A DNA stretch of 36,152 nucleotides from Ettlia oleoabundans. Lineage: Eukaryota > Chlorophyta > Chlorophyceae > Chlamydomonadales. The DNA lies in the NCBI GenBank assembly GCA_019693395.1, contig JAAMXP010001815.1, positions 1-36,152 of the forward strand, written 5' to 3'. Position numbers and translations under genes: made by a program. Every line of letters begins with the position of its first letter. Within the stretch, counting starts at the first letter, position 1. Of this stretch, positions 1-10,958 are shown piece by piece. The notes beneath the pieces are model-generated. The model saw only the letters and a program-made list of their open reading frames with translations. It was not told the origin of the DNA and ran no database searches.

Positions 1-41
1 CCCCCCTTCCCTCACCCACCCCCGCCGCTTACCTGCTCTAG

Positions 42-2635
42 CACTGCTTCTGTTGACACCAACTGCCCCTCAGACAGAGTGTGCTCGGGAACCACCTGCG
101 TGTGTCCTGTTGGTAAGGATCTCTGCCGTGCAGTTGTCGCCTTTATAGATGTGACTTATCTTGTGCTCGTATGCTGCCAGGCTGTTTCCGGTGTACTGGC
201 ATCAAGTTGCTCACTGTTGCTAAATTCCGCTTGCCCGATTGTTTGCAGGTACCGTTGATTGCGGCGGATCTTGCATTGATCCCCTGCAGCAGTGCTGCCC
301 CACGAACCCAACCTCGGGAGTGACTTGCCCCAGCGGCCAGGCCTGCAACGCAACCACCTTCACATGCGGGTGCACGGGAGGTGAGCTGGGCTACACGTTG
401 GGCCAGTGCCAGCAATGCAGGTCAGCAGGGTGATGAGATCTCATCAATCGTACTAGCCTGGTGTTTGTTCCAGCGATGGGACCTTGTTGTGTTGTTTTCA
501 AATGTGCAGGCAGCGTCCTTTGCGGCTATGACCCGGGCATTTGCATCAACCCAGCCACCCAGTGCTGCACCTCCAAGACAAGCGTGGGGCTGAACTGTGG
601 CTCAGCCGGAGCCCTTTGCTCAGCCGACGGCGGGACCTGCCTGAGCAGCTGCGAAGGTGAGGGGGCGCCGGGTCGGCCCCTTGTCATCAAGCAGGTACTG
701 GACAGATGCTCATGCTCACACGCTGGTTTCACGGGCTGTTGGTGGTGGACGTCCCGCGCTGCACAGAAAATGCCGTGCAAGTTGGGGATGTTTCCTTTCA
801 AGGGCCGTGAACTTTGAGACCATAGCATGCGGTTGTGTGACTTTCACCCCCCACTCCCTCTGCACTTGCAGCAAGTGGCCTTCTGCGCTGCGGATCCACC
901 TGCTACAACAGTTCCACCAACTGCTGTGTGGCTGACACTGGCACTGTCGGCACCCCCAACTCCAACGGCATCTGCGTCGGTGACCACCTCTGCACACGCA
1001 CGATAGGCGGCATCCCCGTCATTGGTGAGCAGCAGCAGCAGCGCAAGAGCAGCGCTTGCCTGGCTGGCTATTTGACTGTTGTTAACGTTTCTGTGCACGC
1101 AACAACAAGGAACCAGAGCTGTGGTGCACAGCCGCCTTGGCTGAGCTATTTGCGCCGGGCTAAGCACTGGCTGAGATAGGAGTATACAGTAACCGGGGCT
1201 AGGTTCACCCTTACAAGACCACCCTCACCAATACCCACAATTAAACAGCCACATGCAGCACCCCATGGCGGCACGTGCACTGGCTGCGGTGCGGCGGCGG
1301 CACCGCCGCCATCGGACGATGCACCCCACTGCACATGCCGCGCAGAGGCATTTGCATGCTAGGCGCCATTGTTACTTTTGCCGGCATACAGAAGACCAGT
1401 ACAGGTGCAAAAATGCACATAGAAGAGAGAAGAGCAGAAGACAAGGGGGAGGCAGCCACCGGCACGCCTCTGCTAAAGGCACAGCTGGGATAGCAGGCAC
1501 ATCGGGCGCAGCAGGGGTAAATTGTCCAGAAGGGCAAGGGATTCCTCTCAGTTGTTTTAACGGGTGGGGTCATGTGCCCGGGCCAAAGGTGCCCCAAATG
1601 GCTGTCCTGGTAGGGGTGAATTCCCCCTAAACTTGGCAACCCGCCCGATTCCGACCCCCTTGGTTCTTTATTCCTAGTTTTCCCTCACTCTGCCGGAGTT
1701 CCCAGCTGGAACCCATTTTTGGACCCTCACATCCAAGATGTCAGGCAGCAAAGCCAAAAGATTCGTATTGAAGCTAGGTGCGGATGGGAGGGTATGCACT
1801 CAATCCGAGGGTGAACTAGCCCCGGTTACTGTAGTTGGGTAGCGTTGCTAAGGACTGCTTAGTCTTTGCATGGCCTGAGCTGCTGCAGGGAGACGTTGCC
1901 CTGACAACCCAGGAAAATGCGTGGAATGCTGCGAGGATAACGACTGCCCCAACTTCGTGCATGGTCAGAGGTAAGATGGCTGCTAGTTGCCGGGGACCTG
2001 CTGGGCCAGCCTCCCTCGGACGACATGATGCAGGCTGGCTGGCCGGCCCTGTGTCTTGTCGCCCCTGTGACCCCAGCTTAAGCGACCCCGGCGTGCTCAA
2101 ACATCACATGCAGGTGCCGCTCGGGACAGTGCACAATATTCGGCTGCACCGCCTCCCAATGCTTCCAGACCAAGAATGTGTGCAAGATTGAGTCACAAGG
2201 TTGCGCGGTATGTGAATCCAAGCATGCCCCCAAGATCCATGCACAGTAACACGGCACAGCACAATACAACACGATGCAGTGCAGCCTCCCCCACCCACAC
2301 ACCCACACGCATTTGCTCCTCCCTGTCCTTTCTGCTTGCAGAACTGTGGGGCTCCAAACACAGTGCGTTGCCCAGCAGGAACGTGCTGTGATGGCAACGA
2401 ATGCAAGCCCACCTGCACTAATACTGGACAAAAAACCGGCTTCTGCTGCGAGTATAGGATCACCGGCTGCCCGGGATCAGTTAGAGTCCAAGGACGCGAG
2501 TGCAAAGCTGACAGTACTGCTGCAGCGGCCTGCAGCCATGTTGGTGGTCTCTTAGACGAGTTCTTTTATGCCAGTGTCTTCAACTACACAGACGCGACCA
2601 ACATCAATTACACTTGTGGCGGCACCGGCATCTAG
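42..2635 (+). CDS. Cysteine-rich modular protein, 5' end outside window
   Basis: I do not recognise the family. Exons are 42-112, 249-380, 510-656, 872-1024, 1889-1970, 2114-2207 and 2342-2635 (stop TAG), giving about 323 residues of the C-terminal part; all junctions are GT-AG and in phase. Exons 2-4 each encode one Cys module with the pattern C-x3/6-C-x6-CC-x9/15-C-x5/6-C, and exon 1 carries the tail of another. The last three exons have different Cys spacing, including CCEDNDC and GTCCDGNEC. The tail after about residue 255 is Cys-poor, with N-Y-T sequons near the end. Such dense paired cysteines suggest disulfide-bonded extracellular domains, so a secreted or wall protein is likely, but the signal peptide would lie upstream. 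The intron 1025-1888 holds a probable transposon. A TGTAA lies at 2769-2773. Confidence 0.72.
1185..1833. mobile_element. Probable TA-flanked TIR element (MITE-like) in an intron
   Basis: Two near-perfect terminal inverted repeats bound this 649-bp segment. The left end (1185-1210) begins TACAGTAACCGGGGCTAG. The right end (1809-1833) is its reverse complement apart from one extra G in the left copy. Both ends read TA-CAGT, as expected for a Tc1/mariner-type element that duplicates a TA target, but two bases are too few to prove a duplication. It lies wholly inside the 864-nt intron 1025-1888; without it the intron would be about 215 nt, like its neighbours. I see no transposase. The longest open frame inside is Arg/His-rich and looks non-coding. 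A non-autonomous element is the simplest reading. Confidence 0.72.
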
Positions 2636-3289
2636 CTGTTTCTTGTTGTTTGAACATATTATGCATTTGTTCCTGGCAACGCGATAACCTGACATTCTTT
2701 CCACCTTGCATTTCTGCAACCCATGCAAGAACAATCTCACCGTGAAACTTAGATCTGCACATTGCCCATGTAAACAACCACGCCATGACACACAACATTA
2801 CTGCGCATGCGGCAGCCTACGTTGTGAGTCCAGCGCCATCTGAGGCTCCGCTGCCCGCCAGGCACGCGCTGTGAGGTCACAGGTTGCGTGAATAAAGCGT
2901 GCGAATCATGCTTGTAGGCAGCTTCACCTACAGCGCTTACAACTGCCATGCTGACAAAACTAGCCTTTGCCTGCACATTGCCCCTTGCTAAGTGCACCCC
3001 ACCTGCCAACCGAGACTGCAATCTGGCCTAGGTCACTCATTCAAAGCCAGCCAACTTGTTGCGCACTGTATGTTTGTATGAACTTGACTTCATGTGCCGG
3101 CACGTGTTTCTGCCGTTCAAGCGCTCAACAGGAACGTTTGGTCACAAACAAAATAATGTTCAAGCTGATGAAAAGAAAATCCAGGAGCCTCCTGCTATGA
3201 AGGAGCAGTCAAGATTTACTGTACATAACCCAAAGGGAGAGCTCACGGCATCCAGTGCTCTGAGCAGGGTGGGTGCAGCCCCGCAAGTC
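2636..3289. other. Convergent intergenic region
   Basis: This lies between the stops of the Cys-rich gene (+) and YKT6 (-). It holds the 3' UTR of the former, with TGTAA at 2769-2773 about 134 nt past the stop, and presumably the YKT6 3' UTR. No conserved protein or RNA gene is visible. Confidence 0.5.
2769..2773 (+). terminator. TGTAA poly(A) signal, Cys-rich gene
   Basis: TGTAA is the typical chlorophyte polyadenylation signal. It sits about 134 nt downstream of the stop at 2633-2635. Confidence 0.5.
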
Positions 3290-4780
3290 TTACATGAAAC
3301 GGCAGCAAGAGTTTGTTTTTCTCGCCTGCTTGTAAAACAGCTGGCTGGCCATGCTCAAGTCAGCGCTCTTGTCAACCAACTGCGGCAATGGTGGCAGCAT
3401 TGCAGGAGTGGCAGGCATGACCTGTGGTAAGAGTAGAATGCCCGCAGCCACAAAATGCATGAAGGCTCAGCAGCCCTATGCCGCCGACTGCCTGGCTGCG
3501 GGCACACCACAAGCGAGAATGACCTGCCCTTAGCATGACGCAAAGGAAACTCCTCATGTAGGCATGGCCAACAGCATGGCCCACTAAACTGCCTGAAAAT
3601 ACCTGCCCAGCCCCCCGTTTCCCACCCACATTCCACCCGCTGTCATCCCTGCCCTCACCTGGTCCAGCTTCTCCCCCCTGTCCAGCACGCTCTCTATTGT
3701 TTTGTGCAGTATGACCTTGGTCTCATCCAGGTCCCGCTGTATCTTAGACAACTTGTCGGCGGCCTCCGGATTCTGCGGGTGTAGTGTGTGGCAGAGAGAA
3801 AAAGAAAGAAGGGCGTGATGGTGGTAGTGTGTGTGCCCCCCGCACACGGGGTAGGGGTAGGGGTGGGGCGTGAGGGCTGCACCAATGGTCCTGCAAGATC
3901 AATGGCCTGAAGGCTAGGCGCATGTATAAGGGGAATGGCCGCATCCCACCGTCACGGCCTGGCAGCCCGGAGTTCAAAAGGCACTTGCAAGTGAAGGCCA
4001 GGCAAAAGGAGCAGGCATATGCAGAGGGTAACAAAGGCTAGGCTTAGCACACACTGCCCACCGCTGCACAGGCACCCAATGCCCAGCACTACCGTAAAGC
4101 CACGATGCCGCTCGCTGCTTCACACCTGGTACTTCTGCAGAGCGTCCTGCAACAGCTGTGTGGCCATGTCGGGGGTGTCTGCCGTAGCGCCACGCCAGGC
4201 GTCCCCCCGCTGCAGCGCAAAGTCCTCCAGCACCTTGCTGACCACGCAGAAGCCGGCACGAGCGGGATAGTCTGCGTCCACAAAGGCGATGCCCACCAGC
4301 CCATCCCTGTTGTGCACGTGGCAGTAGTACTCCTCCTGCTGCACGCTCTGACGCTGCCCAACCTGCGTCTTGCGCGCCACCGTGCGCCCCACAAAATTTA
4401 GCATCTCACCCACTGTGTCCCTGCAACCAGGCGCAGGCAGCGCGCCTGCTTCAACCGGCTGTGTGGGGTCACGACTATTGCATGCATCTGCAGGATGTGG
4501 AGTGCCTATGTGGGACCCCATACAGCCTCGTCAGCCGCAAGGTACCAAACAGAAGATACACTGCTGCTGGCCACATTTCACAAATAAGGATAAGAGCCCA
4601 CAGCTGCTTTGCTGGTTCAGGCTGCTGACCCGTGTGCGCAAGGTGTAGTGGCACAGGCAACGGCCGTACTCACCGTTGAAAGTAGCCAAAACTGGAGAGG
4701 TCACTTGCGAGGCCGAGCAATACAGGATCCTTATCTGGACCCATATACTTGTAAAGTTGTATGCTGGTTAGCTTTACCAT
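3290..4780 (-). CDS. YKT6: R-SNARE YKT6
   Basis: Four exons (minus strand): 4674-4780, 4126-4420, 3659-3772 and 3290-3379, making 201 residues, close to the usual ~200. The start [12 protein letters not shown] opens a longin domain (about 1-134, including the YYCHVHNRD and YPARAGF stretches). A SNARE coiled coil follows (about 135-180) with [15 protein letters not shown] and the central Arg of DRGEKL, the zero-layer residue of R-SNAREs. The C-terminus ends NSCCRFM: the final CRFM is a CaaX box for prenylation, and the preceding Cys is the expected palmitoylation site. Ykt6 cycles between cytosol and Golgi, endosomal and vacuolar membranes to drive fusion. The three introns contain no other gene. 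Convergent with the Cys-rich gene, divergent from the small coiled-coil gene. Confidence 0.95.
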
Positions 4781-5362
4781 GGTGTGAACTGCTACTGGCG
4801 CTACTGTGGCTGGTGCCCGCTCTCCCCACGCGCTGCAGCTGCCACAACTAGGTGCTCTTGCGGCGTGGTGCTCCCTTGCCGTGCTACGGCCGCCGAGGGT
4901 CCTATGAAAGTGGTTGCCGTGCTGACAAGGGGTGCTGCCAGGTCGAGCAACACAGAGAGATCGAGGTCTTGGCAGTCAGCTTCCTTGTAATGTGTTCCAC
5001 GGTGTAATGTGTTCCACGGAGGAATTGTTTCGTTTACAAGCTGCTGGCGTGCACTGCGACCGGGCTTCGGGGTGGTTGCGGGGGATCGAAGAGCGGAGGG
5101 GGCAGGGCCCAGCGAGGGCAATTGCGGGGACAATTTGGACTGAATCGCAGAACAGGCTCTTACAAAGCATAAGAGAGAGTGGTAATGATGACTCGTGCCA
5201 GCCTGTCCATACACCTGGCCAGGCCTGGCTGTCTTGCTGAAGAACAGAACAGGTCCGGACAGGAAAAAGTGAGTTTCGACATATCTGGGTAAGTTTTAAG
5301 TGTTTTCAGCGCGGTATGTCCTTCCGACAGCCGTCAACACATATAGGTTGATACGGGTTGCA
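4781..5362. promoter_or_regulatory. Divergent promoter region, YKT6 / small TM gene
   Basis: About 580 bp separates the YKT6 start (-) from the proposed start at 5363 (+). It must hold both promoters and 5' UTRs. The only structure seen is a 17-bp tandem duplication at 4987-5020. The assignment is positional only. Confidence 0.35.
4987..5020 (+). repeat. 17-bp tandem duplication
   Basis: Two adjacent copies of GTAATGTGTTCCACGG(T/A), differing only in the last base, lie in the YKT6 upstream region. Confidence 0.85.
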
Positions 5363-6325
5363 ATGTTGCTGCCCAGGCTGGACTGTTGCCTCCGCCAGGA
5401 TGCCAAGCATCACATGTTGGACGACGGAGAGCCGCTGCTTCGGGTGGAGTCTCGTGGAGTCGGGCAGCAGAACGACGCCGCAGCACAGACGGGAGCGGCA
5501 GCGTGCAGGCTCTGTGGCGGTGGCCAGCATGAACTTCAGCAACAAGGAAGCAACAGCAGTTGTTTATTGTCAATGGCATTTGTGGCGGCAGTGCATGAGC
5601 AGCGGGCCAGGGAGCAAGAACGGGAGGCTTCGCGGCAGTTCTGGCAGCAGGAAATGGCTGCACGGCTACGGGCCAACCGTGAGGCAGGCGCTCGCCTAGA
5701 GCAGCTGGAAGCGGAGTGCAAGCGCAAGGTAAGCACCTTGACTGCTGTACAATAAGTCAGACAGGCAGACAGTCAGGCGCGCACGCAGACAGGCAAGGAG
5801 GCAGATGAGCGGGTGATGTCGGCCTTGGACACCCCTTGCTGAAGGCACACCCACCCTGTGACTGGCCTCACCGTTGAGGTTGCTCATTGCAGGCGGGACG
5901 GCTGACAGAACCCAGCTACCACAAAGTCATGGGCAAGAGGAAAGCTGGGTTTACTGGGCCAGTGGCAGCCCACCGTGCAGTGCCTTTGCTGAGCGAGCCT
6001 TACTGATTCTTCTCTCTGTGGTTGCATTCCTCGTTGTCCTTCTGCAATGCACCCTGTGTTGCCCACAGCCACTGATGGCTCTGTGTATAAAACAGGATAC
6101 GTTGCTTAGGGTTTTGATAGGTATTGTGAAACACAACTAGGCGTCTGTGACAGGCATGCTGCACACTCATTGCAATGCAGCGTCACCACTGCAGGAAAGG
6201 TCGTCATTGTAGTGTGTTCACTGGTCCCCACACTCTGGGCCGCTGGCTTGACCTCACTTGCATTCCATGTGAAGCTCAAGGCCAACTGGCAGCGCTGCCC
6301 TGACTCGGGGCGGGTGACCAGGTAA
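5363..6325 (+). CDS. Small coiled-coil protein with one C-terminal TM segment
   Basis: I do not recognise this gene. The best-phased model has exons 5363-5728, 5893-5979, 6069-6120 and 6195-6325 (stop TAA), 211 residues. Exon 1 ends in a charged helix (EQRAREQEREASRQ through LEQLEAECKRK) that should form a coiled coil. Exons 3-4 join in phase to encode a hydrophobic segment (VVIVVCSLVPTLWAAGL) followed by a basic tail NWQRCPDSGRVTR, so a tail-anchored or single-pass membrane protein is inferred. The exon 1 donor and the exon 3/4 junction are good. The donor of exon 2 is uncertain: reading on instead gives a stop at 6004-6006 and 159 residues without a TM segment. The start is also uncertain; other ATGs exist at 5400 and 5529 in another frame. 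A TGTAA at 6506-6510 may be its poly(A) signal. Confidence 0.45.
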
Positions 6326-6437
6326 CTGTGCCTGCACAGATGGCCGCCGGCGAGGCCGGCGTCTTCACAAAATGCAGCGTAACTTTAGCGGGGTGGGGCT
6401 CCGAGAGAGCAACATGCAGAGCGGCTGTTGGCAGTTC

Positions 6438-6442
6438 TTACA
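6438..6442 (-). terminator. TGTAA poly(A) signal (minus strand), SNF5-like gene
   Basis: TTACA on the plus strand reads TGTAA on the minus strand, about 74 nt downstream of the stop at 6516-6518. A plus-strand TGTAA lies nearby at 6506-6510, so the two convergent transcripts probably overlap. Confidence 0.5.
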
Positions 6443-6515
6443 TTTGCAGTTTGCAGTGTACCAACTCTGTATTTGATTGCAAATATGAAACCTCTTGCGG
6501 TGCGCTGTAAACAAG

Positions 6516-8056
6516 TTACTCTGGCAAGTCTGGCATATCACCATCCCCGCTGCTCTGTTTCTCCTGTGCCTTGCACTGCTGACGTGGCTCCCCATCCTGT
6601 TGCTGCTCCTGCGCTGGAGGCGGCTTGCCCTCCTGCTTCAAAACAATGCCTGCTTGGCGTGCAGCAGCATTGGTAGCATCAATACCCAGCTGTGGTGCAC
6701 CTTGTTGCTCCTCCTTTGGCTCCATCTTGACTGCACCACCAGGCACTGACCCTGGGCTGGCACCACCCTGCTGCTCGGCTCTGCGCTTTGCCGCTGCTTT
6801 TGCCGCAACTTGGTCTCGCAGCTGCTGCACCTGCTGCCCCGTCACATGCACCACCCGCGGCAGCTTGCTGGGCGGGCAGCTGAGCATTTCATCGCTGCTG
6901 CTGAGGGCTGGCACCAACTGCGCCTTGCCAGTTGCAAGATCCTGAGCAGTGAGGGGAAAGGGGATGTGGGTGGGCAACGCCAGGGCCGTAAACTGAAAAC
7001 CAATTGGCAGAGGACTGTACGGCAGAAGCACTGCTTCCCACCCAAGCCCGTTGCACACCTTAGCAGCAGCGTCAATTGCGTCCTTCATGCGGCGCAGGAT
7101 AAGGGTGTGGGCATGCCAGCCCAACCCCAGTTCATTGCAGCAGGCGGCGACGTAGCCTTCGCAGGCAGCACGTGGAGCACTCAAATCCCACAGTGGCTCG
7201 TCGTGAAAGACACACGCCAGGTGGGGCAGCGGCACTCGTACCTGCAGCATCATGCGGGGATTCAGTGCAGGCCTGCTTGTGCAGAAGTAGGAGTGTGCTG
7301 CATGCAGAGAGTTCGCAGCAGGGGCAGCGAGTCGTGGACTACGCAGGTGTGCCTGGCTGGCTCCCTGGCTCGCACCTCCAACCTGACAAGGGTGGGCGAC
7401 GCAGGAGCTGCTATCAGGTCCTTATGCTGCTCCAACACCTGCTCCAAGCTGCGCTGCAGCTTCCTGCAGGTACGCAGTGCATGGCAAACAAGATGCGTAC
7501 CGCATTGCCGCAAGGTTGTTACCCAGCTCCTTGAGCGGCTCACATGGGAGTTACTGCAACCAGAGTCAGGATAAGTGTCCAATCCTGCCATATGTCCAAA
7601 GTACAAGCTGAGCGACACCCAACTGCAACACTCACAACACTTCGCGCTCTAGCTGATTGGCCGAAATGTGCTGCTGGCAGAAGGCACGTGCCGCCACTGC
7701 AGGGACAACGCTGCTATCACCCAGCTTCCACAGCAATTGCTGCAGGCAAGCCAGAACCGCACAAAGGTCAGATTGACGGCTGTCAGTTGGTGGAGCTGTC
7801 AGGCAAACAGGCAGTGCAGACGGCAGGCCAGTGACCAGAGTGCCGGCCGCTTTGTCATGCCGCGGCGGGCACCGTGCCTTGTCGCCTGCAGCGTAGTTCC
7901 CACCTCCCGCGCTTCTCCCTTGTGTCCATGATCCAGATGTAAATGGAGAGGGAGCAGAAGTTGCTTGTTGCTGCTGGTGCCAAGAGAAGGCGCTGGTCGC
8001 TTCCTGCTCTTGATGGATACTTCAGCGAGAAATTGCTCAACTCTCGCAGCGCTCAT
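6516..8056 (-). CDS. Probable SNF5/SMARCB1-domain protein
   Basis: Four exons close in phase: 7904-8056, 7636-7739, 7376-7553 and 6516-7241 (stop TAA), 386 residues, similar to SMARCB1 (about 385). The region around residues 138-200 resembles one SNF5 repeat: a beta strand LVRLEVRVPL, then a D-E-P-L-W-D-L stretch like the family's F-x-W-D/N, then a helix ending CCNELGLG and an I/L-x-x-R-M-K-D-A-I-D helix. If correct it is a core subunit of a SWI/SNF-type nucleosome remodeller in the nucleus. The C-terminal third (about 245-386) is low complexity (Q, K, E, P) and acidic at the end. Only one repeat is visible where SNF5 proteins normally have two, and the N-terminal half shows no domain I recognise, so the family call is tentative. 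The gene structure is firmer than the name. Confidence 0.5.
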
Positions 8057-8364
8057 TCTCTGCAACCGCGCGAATGTCGGGAACTGGACAATCTGCGCTC
8101 TGGGGCAACACTTTGTAACACCCCCGTTGGTATATACTAGTAGGGCGTGACCTGTTGTATCGGTCGATACAAAATATTGAGTCGTGTTGACGTCACAGCT
8201 GATCAATCCCATCAACCGCCTGCGACAAGTGGCGCCAACGCAGCCGCTGCTTATGCCACCCAAACACAGTGTCGGTGTTACCTAGCTGACAATAAATTAC
8301 ACTCGGCATCCTGATAGAAATTCACCTTTCAACATCCAAGTTAACGTGCCATTGTCTAGCCATC
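8057..8364. other. Intergenic region, PUS7 3' end / SNF5-like 5' end
   Basis: Tandem minus-strand spacing of 308 bp. It holds the PUS7 poly(A) signal (8297-8301) and the promoter and 5' UTR of the SNF5-like gene. The frame open upstream of the start at 8056 extends to 8263, but the sequence before it shows no conservation that I recognise. Confidence 0.4.
8297..8301 (-). terminator. TGTAA poly(A) signal (minus strand), PUS7
   Basis: TTACA on the plus strand, about 64 nt downstream of the PUS7 stop at 8365-8367. Confidence 0.55.
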
Positions 8365-10927
8365 TCATGGCACGGCTGGCGTGGGCCCTCCAACGCTGAC
8401 GGTGTCATCGCCCTTGTGCCCCAGCCCCTTGTGGTGGGCGGTGCTGGTGGGCTGCTTGGTCAGCTCGCGGATGAGCATGGTTGCGTAGCAGGAAGGCGGC
8501 AGGGTAAAGGCCAGACGCAGGGCCAGGTGGCACCGCCCCCCTTCATCCCCCGGGGCCACTGGTGGTGGCAGCACTTGGCCCTGCAGCTGCATGAGGTCCG
8601 TGCTGGCCAGGTCTGCGTCTGGATGGGAGTAACGCACCAGCTCGTACTGCACACAAGGCAGGAGCACGGGAGGCTGCTCAGCTGGGAGTACCAGTCAAAC
8701 ACATTTGCAGCAGGGGCAGGAACAGGAGCAGGGGAAAGGGCAGGGCAGAGCATGGGTCGAGAGCAGCAAGCAGCAAGCTGCAGCGATACAAGTGCGCTGG
8801 AGCCCGGACCAGAAAGTGGATGCAATGGCAGTCGCGCAGCAGAGCACAAAACAGCTAAAACCCGCCAAGCTTTCAGCAGTTCATTCATCCCCTCAGCTGG
8901 CACACTCGCAATCCGCCCCCAGCTGGCCCGCTGACCTGCACGTCTGCAGGGCGGTGCAGCAGTGGGCGGTAGGCTCCTGCCAGCTCTGCCATGCTGAAGT
9001 CCTTTGCCCCATGGGGCGACGAGTGCAGGCACACGCCGTCCCTGGCAGCCAACTGGCGGTACACATCAGCAGTACTGTGCTCCGGATACCGCACTTGATG
9101 CCCCGGCAGTGGCAGCACCACGTCTTCAATCCGCCACTTATCCGCCGCCGCCTCAGCCTCCGTCACCACATGCACCTCAACCTCCTCAGCCGCACCCAGC
9201 TCCCTCAAGTCGTCATCCTGCAACCCCTCCTGTGCAATAGCGGGAATTGCGCCTGCGCCTGGCTGCTGCTCCACTTCCGCCCCTGCTGCTGCCGCCAATC
9301 CCGCCGCTGCCGAGCCCTGCCGCTGCCCACCGCGGTTCCTGCCTGCTGCCCCCTGCGCGGCGGTGCAAGGCAGCACCAGGTCCCCGGCTACCACAGTGCT
9401 GGCGCCGTATGTCTGCACCCTGTGTGAGGCAGCCGAGTTCCACTGCGGCAGGAGCCGCGTAGAACAGCCCAGGCCAGCTAAAAAACAAGGCAATTCCCGC
9501 AGCACGCCTGCCCAGCTGTGCAAGATGTTTTCAGTGTGGCTTCAGCAAGCGTCCACCCCCCATGCACTTGCCCGCCGGCTGTCAGCACTCCGTTCTGCCA
9601 TTTTTGCCCGCTGCCCCAGCACACACGTCCTGAGCACACAAGCATGCCTGCGCTCCCTGCCTCTGCACCCACCAGGTAGCTCTGGTAGGCGTGGATGTAC
9701 ATGGTGCGCAGGTTGCGCGGCAGCATCATAAGCGCGTTGAGGTAGCCCTTGGCTCCGTGCTGCTTCAGACCCTGCGCAAGTGAGCAGGCAAGATACTGCG
9801 GCTGTGATCATGCCAAGGCATGCCAACAACCAGCAAACGATGCCTTCCAAAGAACCAGCCAGGCTGGCATTGAAGTACATTGACGCCAGCGCACGCAACC
9901 ACGAGAGGGGGCTAGATTGTCAGCAATGGAAGGGGTGCCCATCGAAACACGTTTCCATGTGCTCTCATAATCCACCGGGACCAGAGCTCCTGTCTACAAG
10001 CGTCCAAACCTGCCTAGACAGCCACACAACCTTCATGCCCCCAACCCTAGATGCACCCAACCCCGCCCCCGCCCCCCTCCTATCACGTCCCCGCCCAGTG
10101 CACCTGCAGCAGTGTTGGCTCCGCCACCAGAAATCGCGGCATGAGGCTCAGCGCCCCCTCCACATCACCCTTGTCAAGGTACAGACGGCACGCCTCAACC
10201 TGCTCCGCACGTGAGCAGTCCTCCCGGGGAGTGAGCAGCAGTCGCACTGCCTCACGCCACTGACCACACAGCAGCGCCTGCCCCACTCTGCAGCTTGAAG
10301 GGGTTGCAGGGTTCTTACTGGTGGGGAGCCAGCACGAGAACGACCAGCCAGGTGTGGACAGGAAGACTAGGAACAACAGGCGGCAGTATGGTGCGGGTGG
10401 AGTAGATCAATGCTGTCAGCTGCCAGCAACTAGCAGCATACATGCAGGCTAGACAGGAACAGATGCATGCCTCCAACTGGGGCGGCACCTGCTGACGGCC
10501 CCAGCATGTGCATTACTGCTCAAGCCTTTGCCATGGGGCGCTCCTGTGCACCCCGCAACTCACCCCAATGCCACACTGAGCACCCAGCATGAAGGCACTC
10601 AGCTCAAAGCACAGCCAGCTCCCCACCTGTGTGTGGGCACAGCCCCCGTGCCAAATCGCTGCAGCCCGTAGTAATTAATGAAACCTGAGCTGCGCAGATT
10701 GTCGGCCGCATCCGCCACCGCCGCCTTGCTGTCAGCCTCAATAGCGCGCAGCACAAGCTCAAACCTGTAAGTTGCATATGTAGTTTTGGGGGCAGGGGGG
10801 TTCAAGGGCGTGCTACAAAGGGCACCGTCCTCAACACTTTGCCAGCACCTGTCCCCAAGGTGCCTGTTGGGTGGAACCCAATGCCCAGCTGCCTGGCCCA
10901 CGGACGCGCATTTAAGGTTATACGGCC

Positions 10928-10958
<31 letters not shown>

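Noticed and set aside
1253..1630. Arg/His-rich ORF inside the transposon-like intron
   Set aside because: No transposase motif, no D-D-E pattern, and composition typical of random GC-rich sequence.
6322..6339. GT...AG pair after GRVT as an intron of the small membrane-protein gene
   Set aside because: It would be only 18 nt long; the natural TAA stop at 6323-6325 is simpler.
8705..9427. Long plus-strand ORF of 240 codons opposite PUS7
   Set aside because: It is an antisense shadow of the conserved PUS7 exon 8936-9442.
10931..10958. GCCA array as a CRISPR or transposon end
   Set aside because: It is a simple tetranucleotide microsatellite with no spacers and no flanking inverted repeats.
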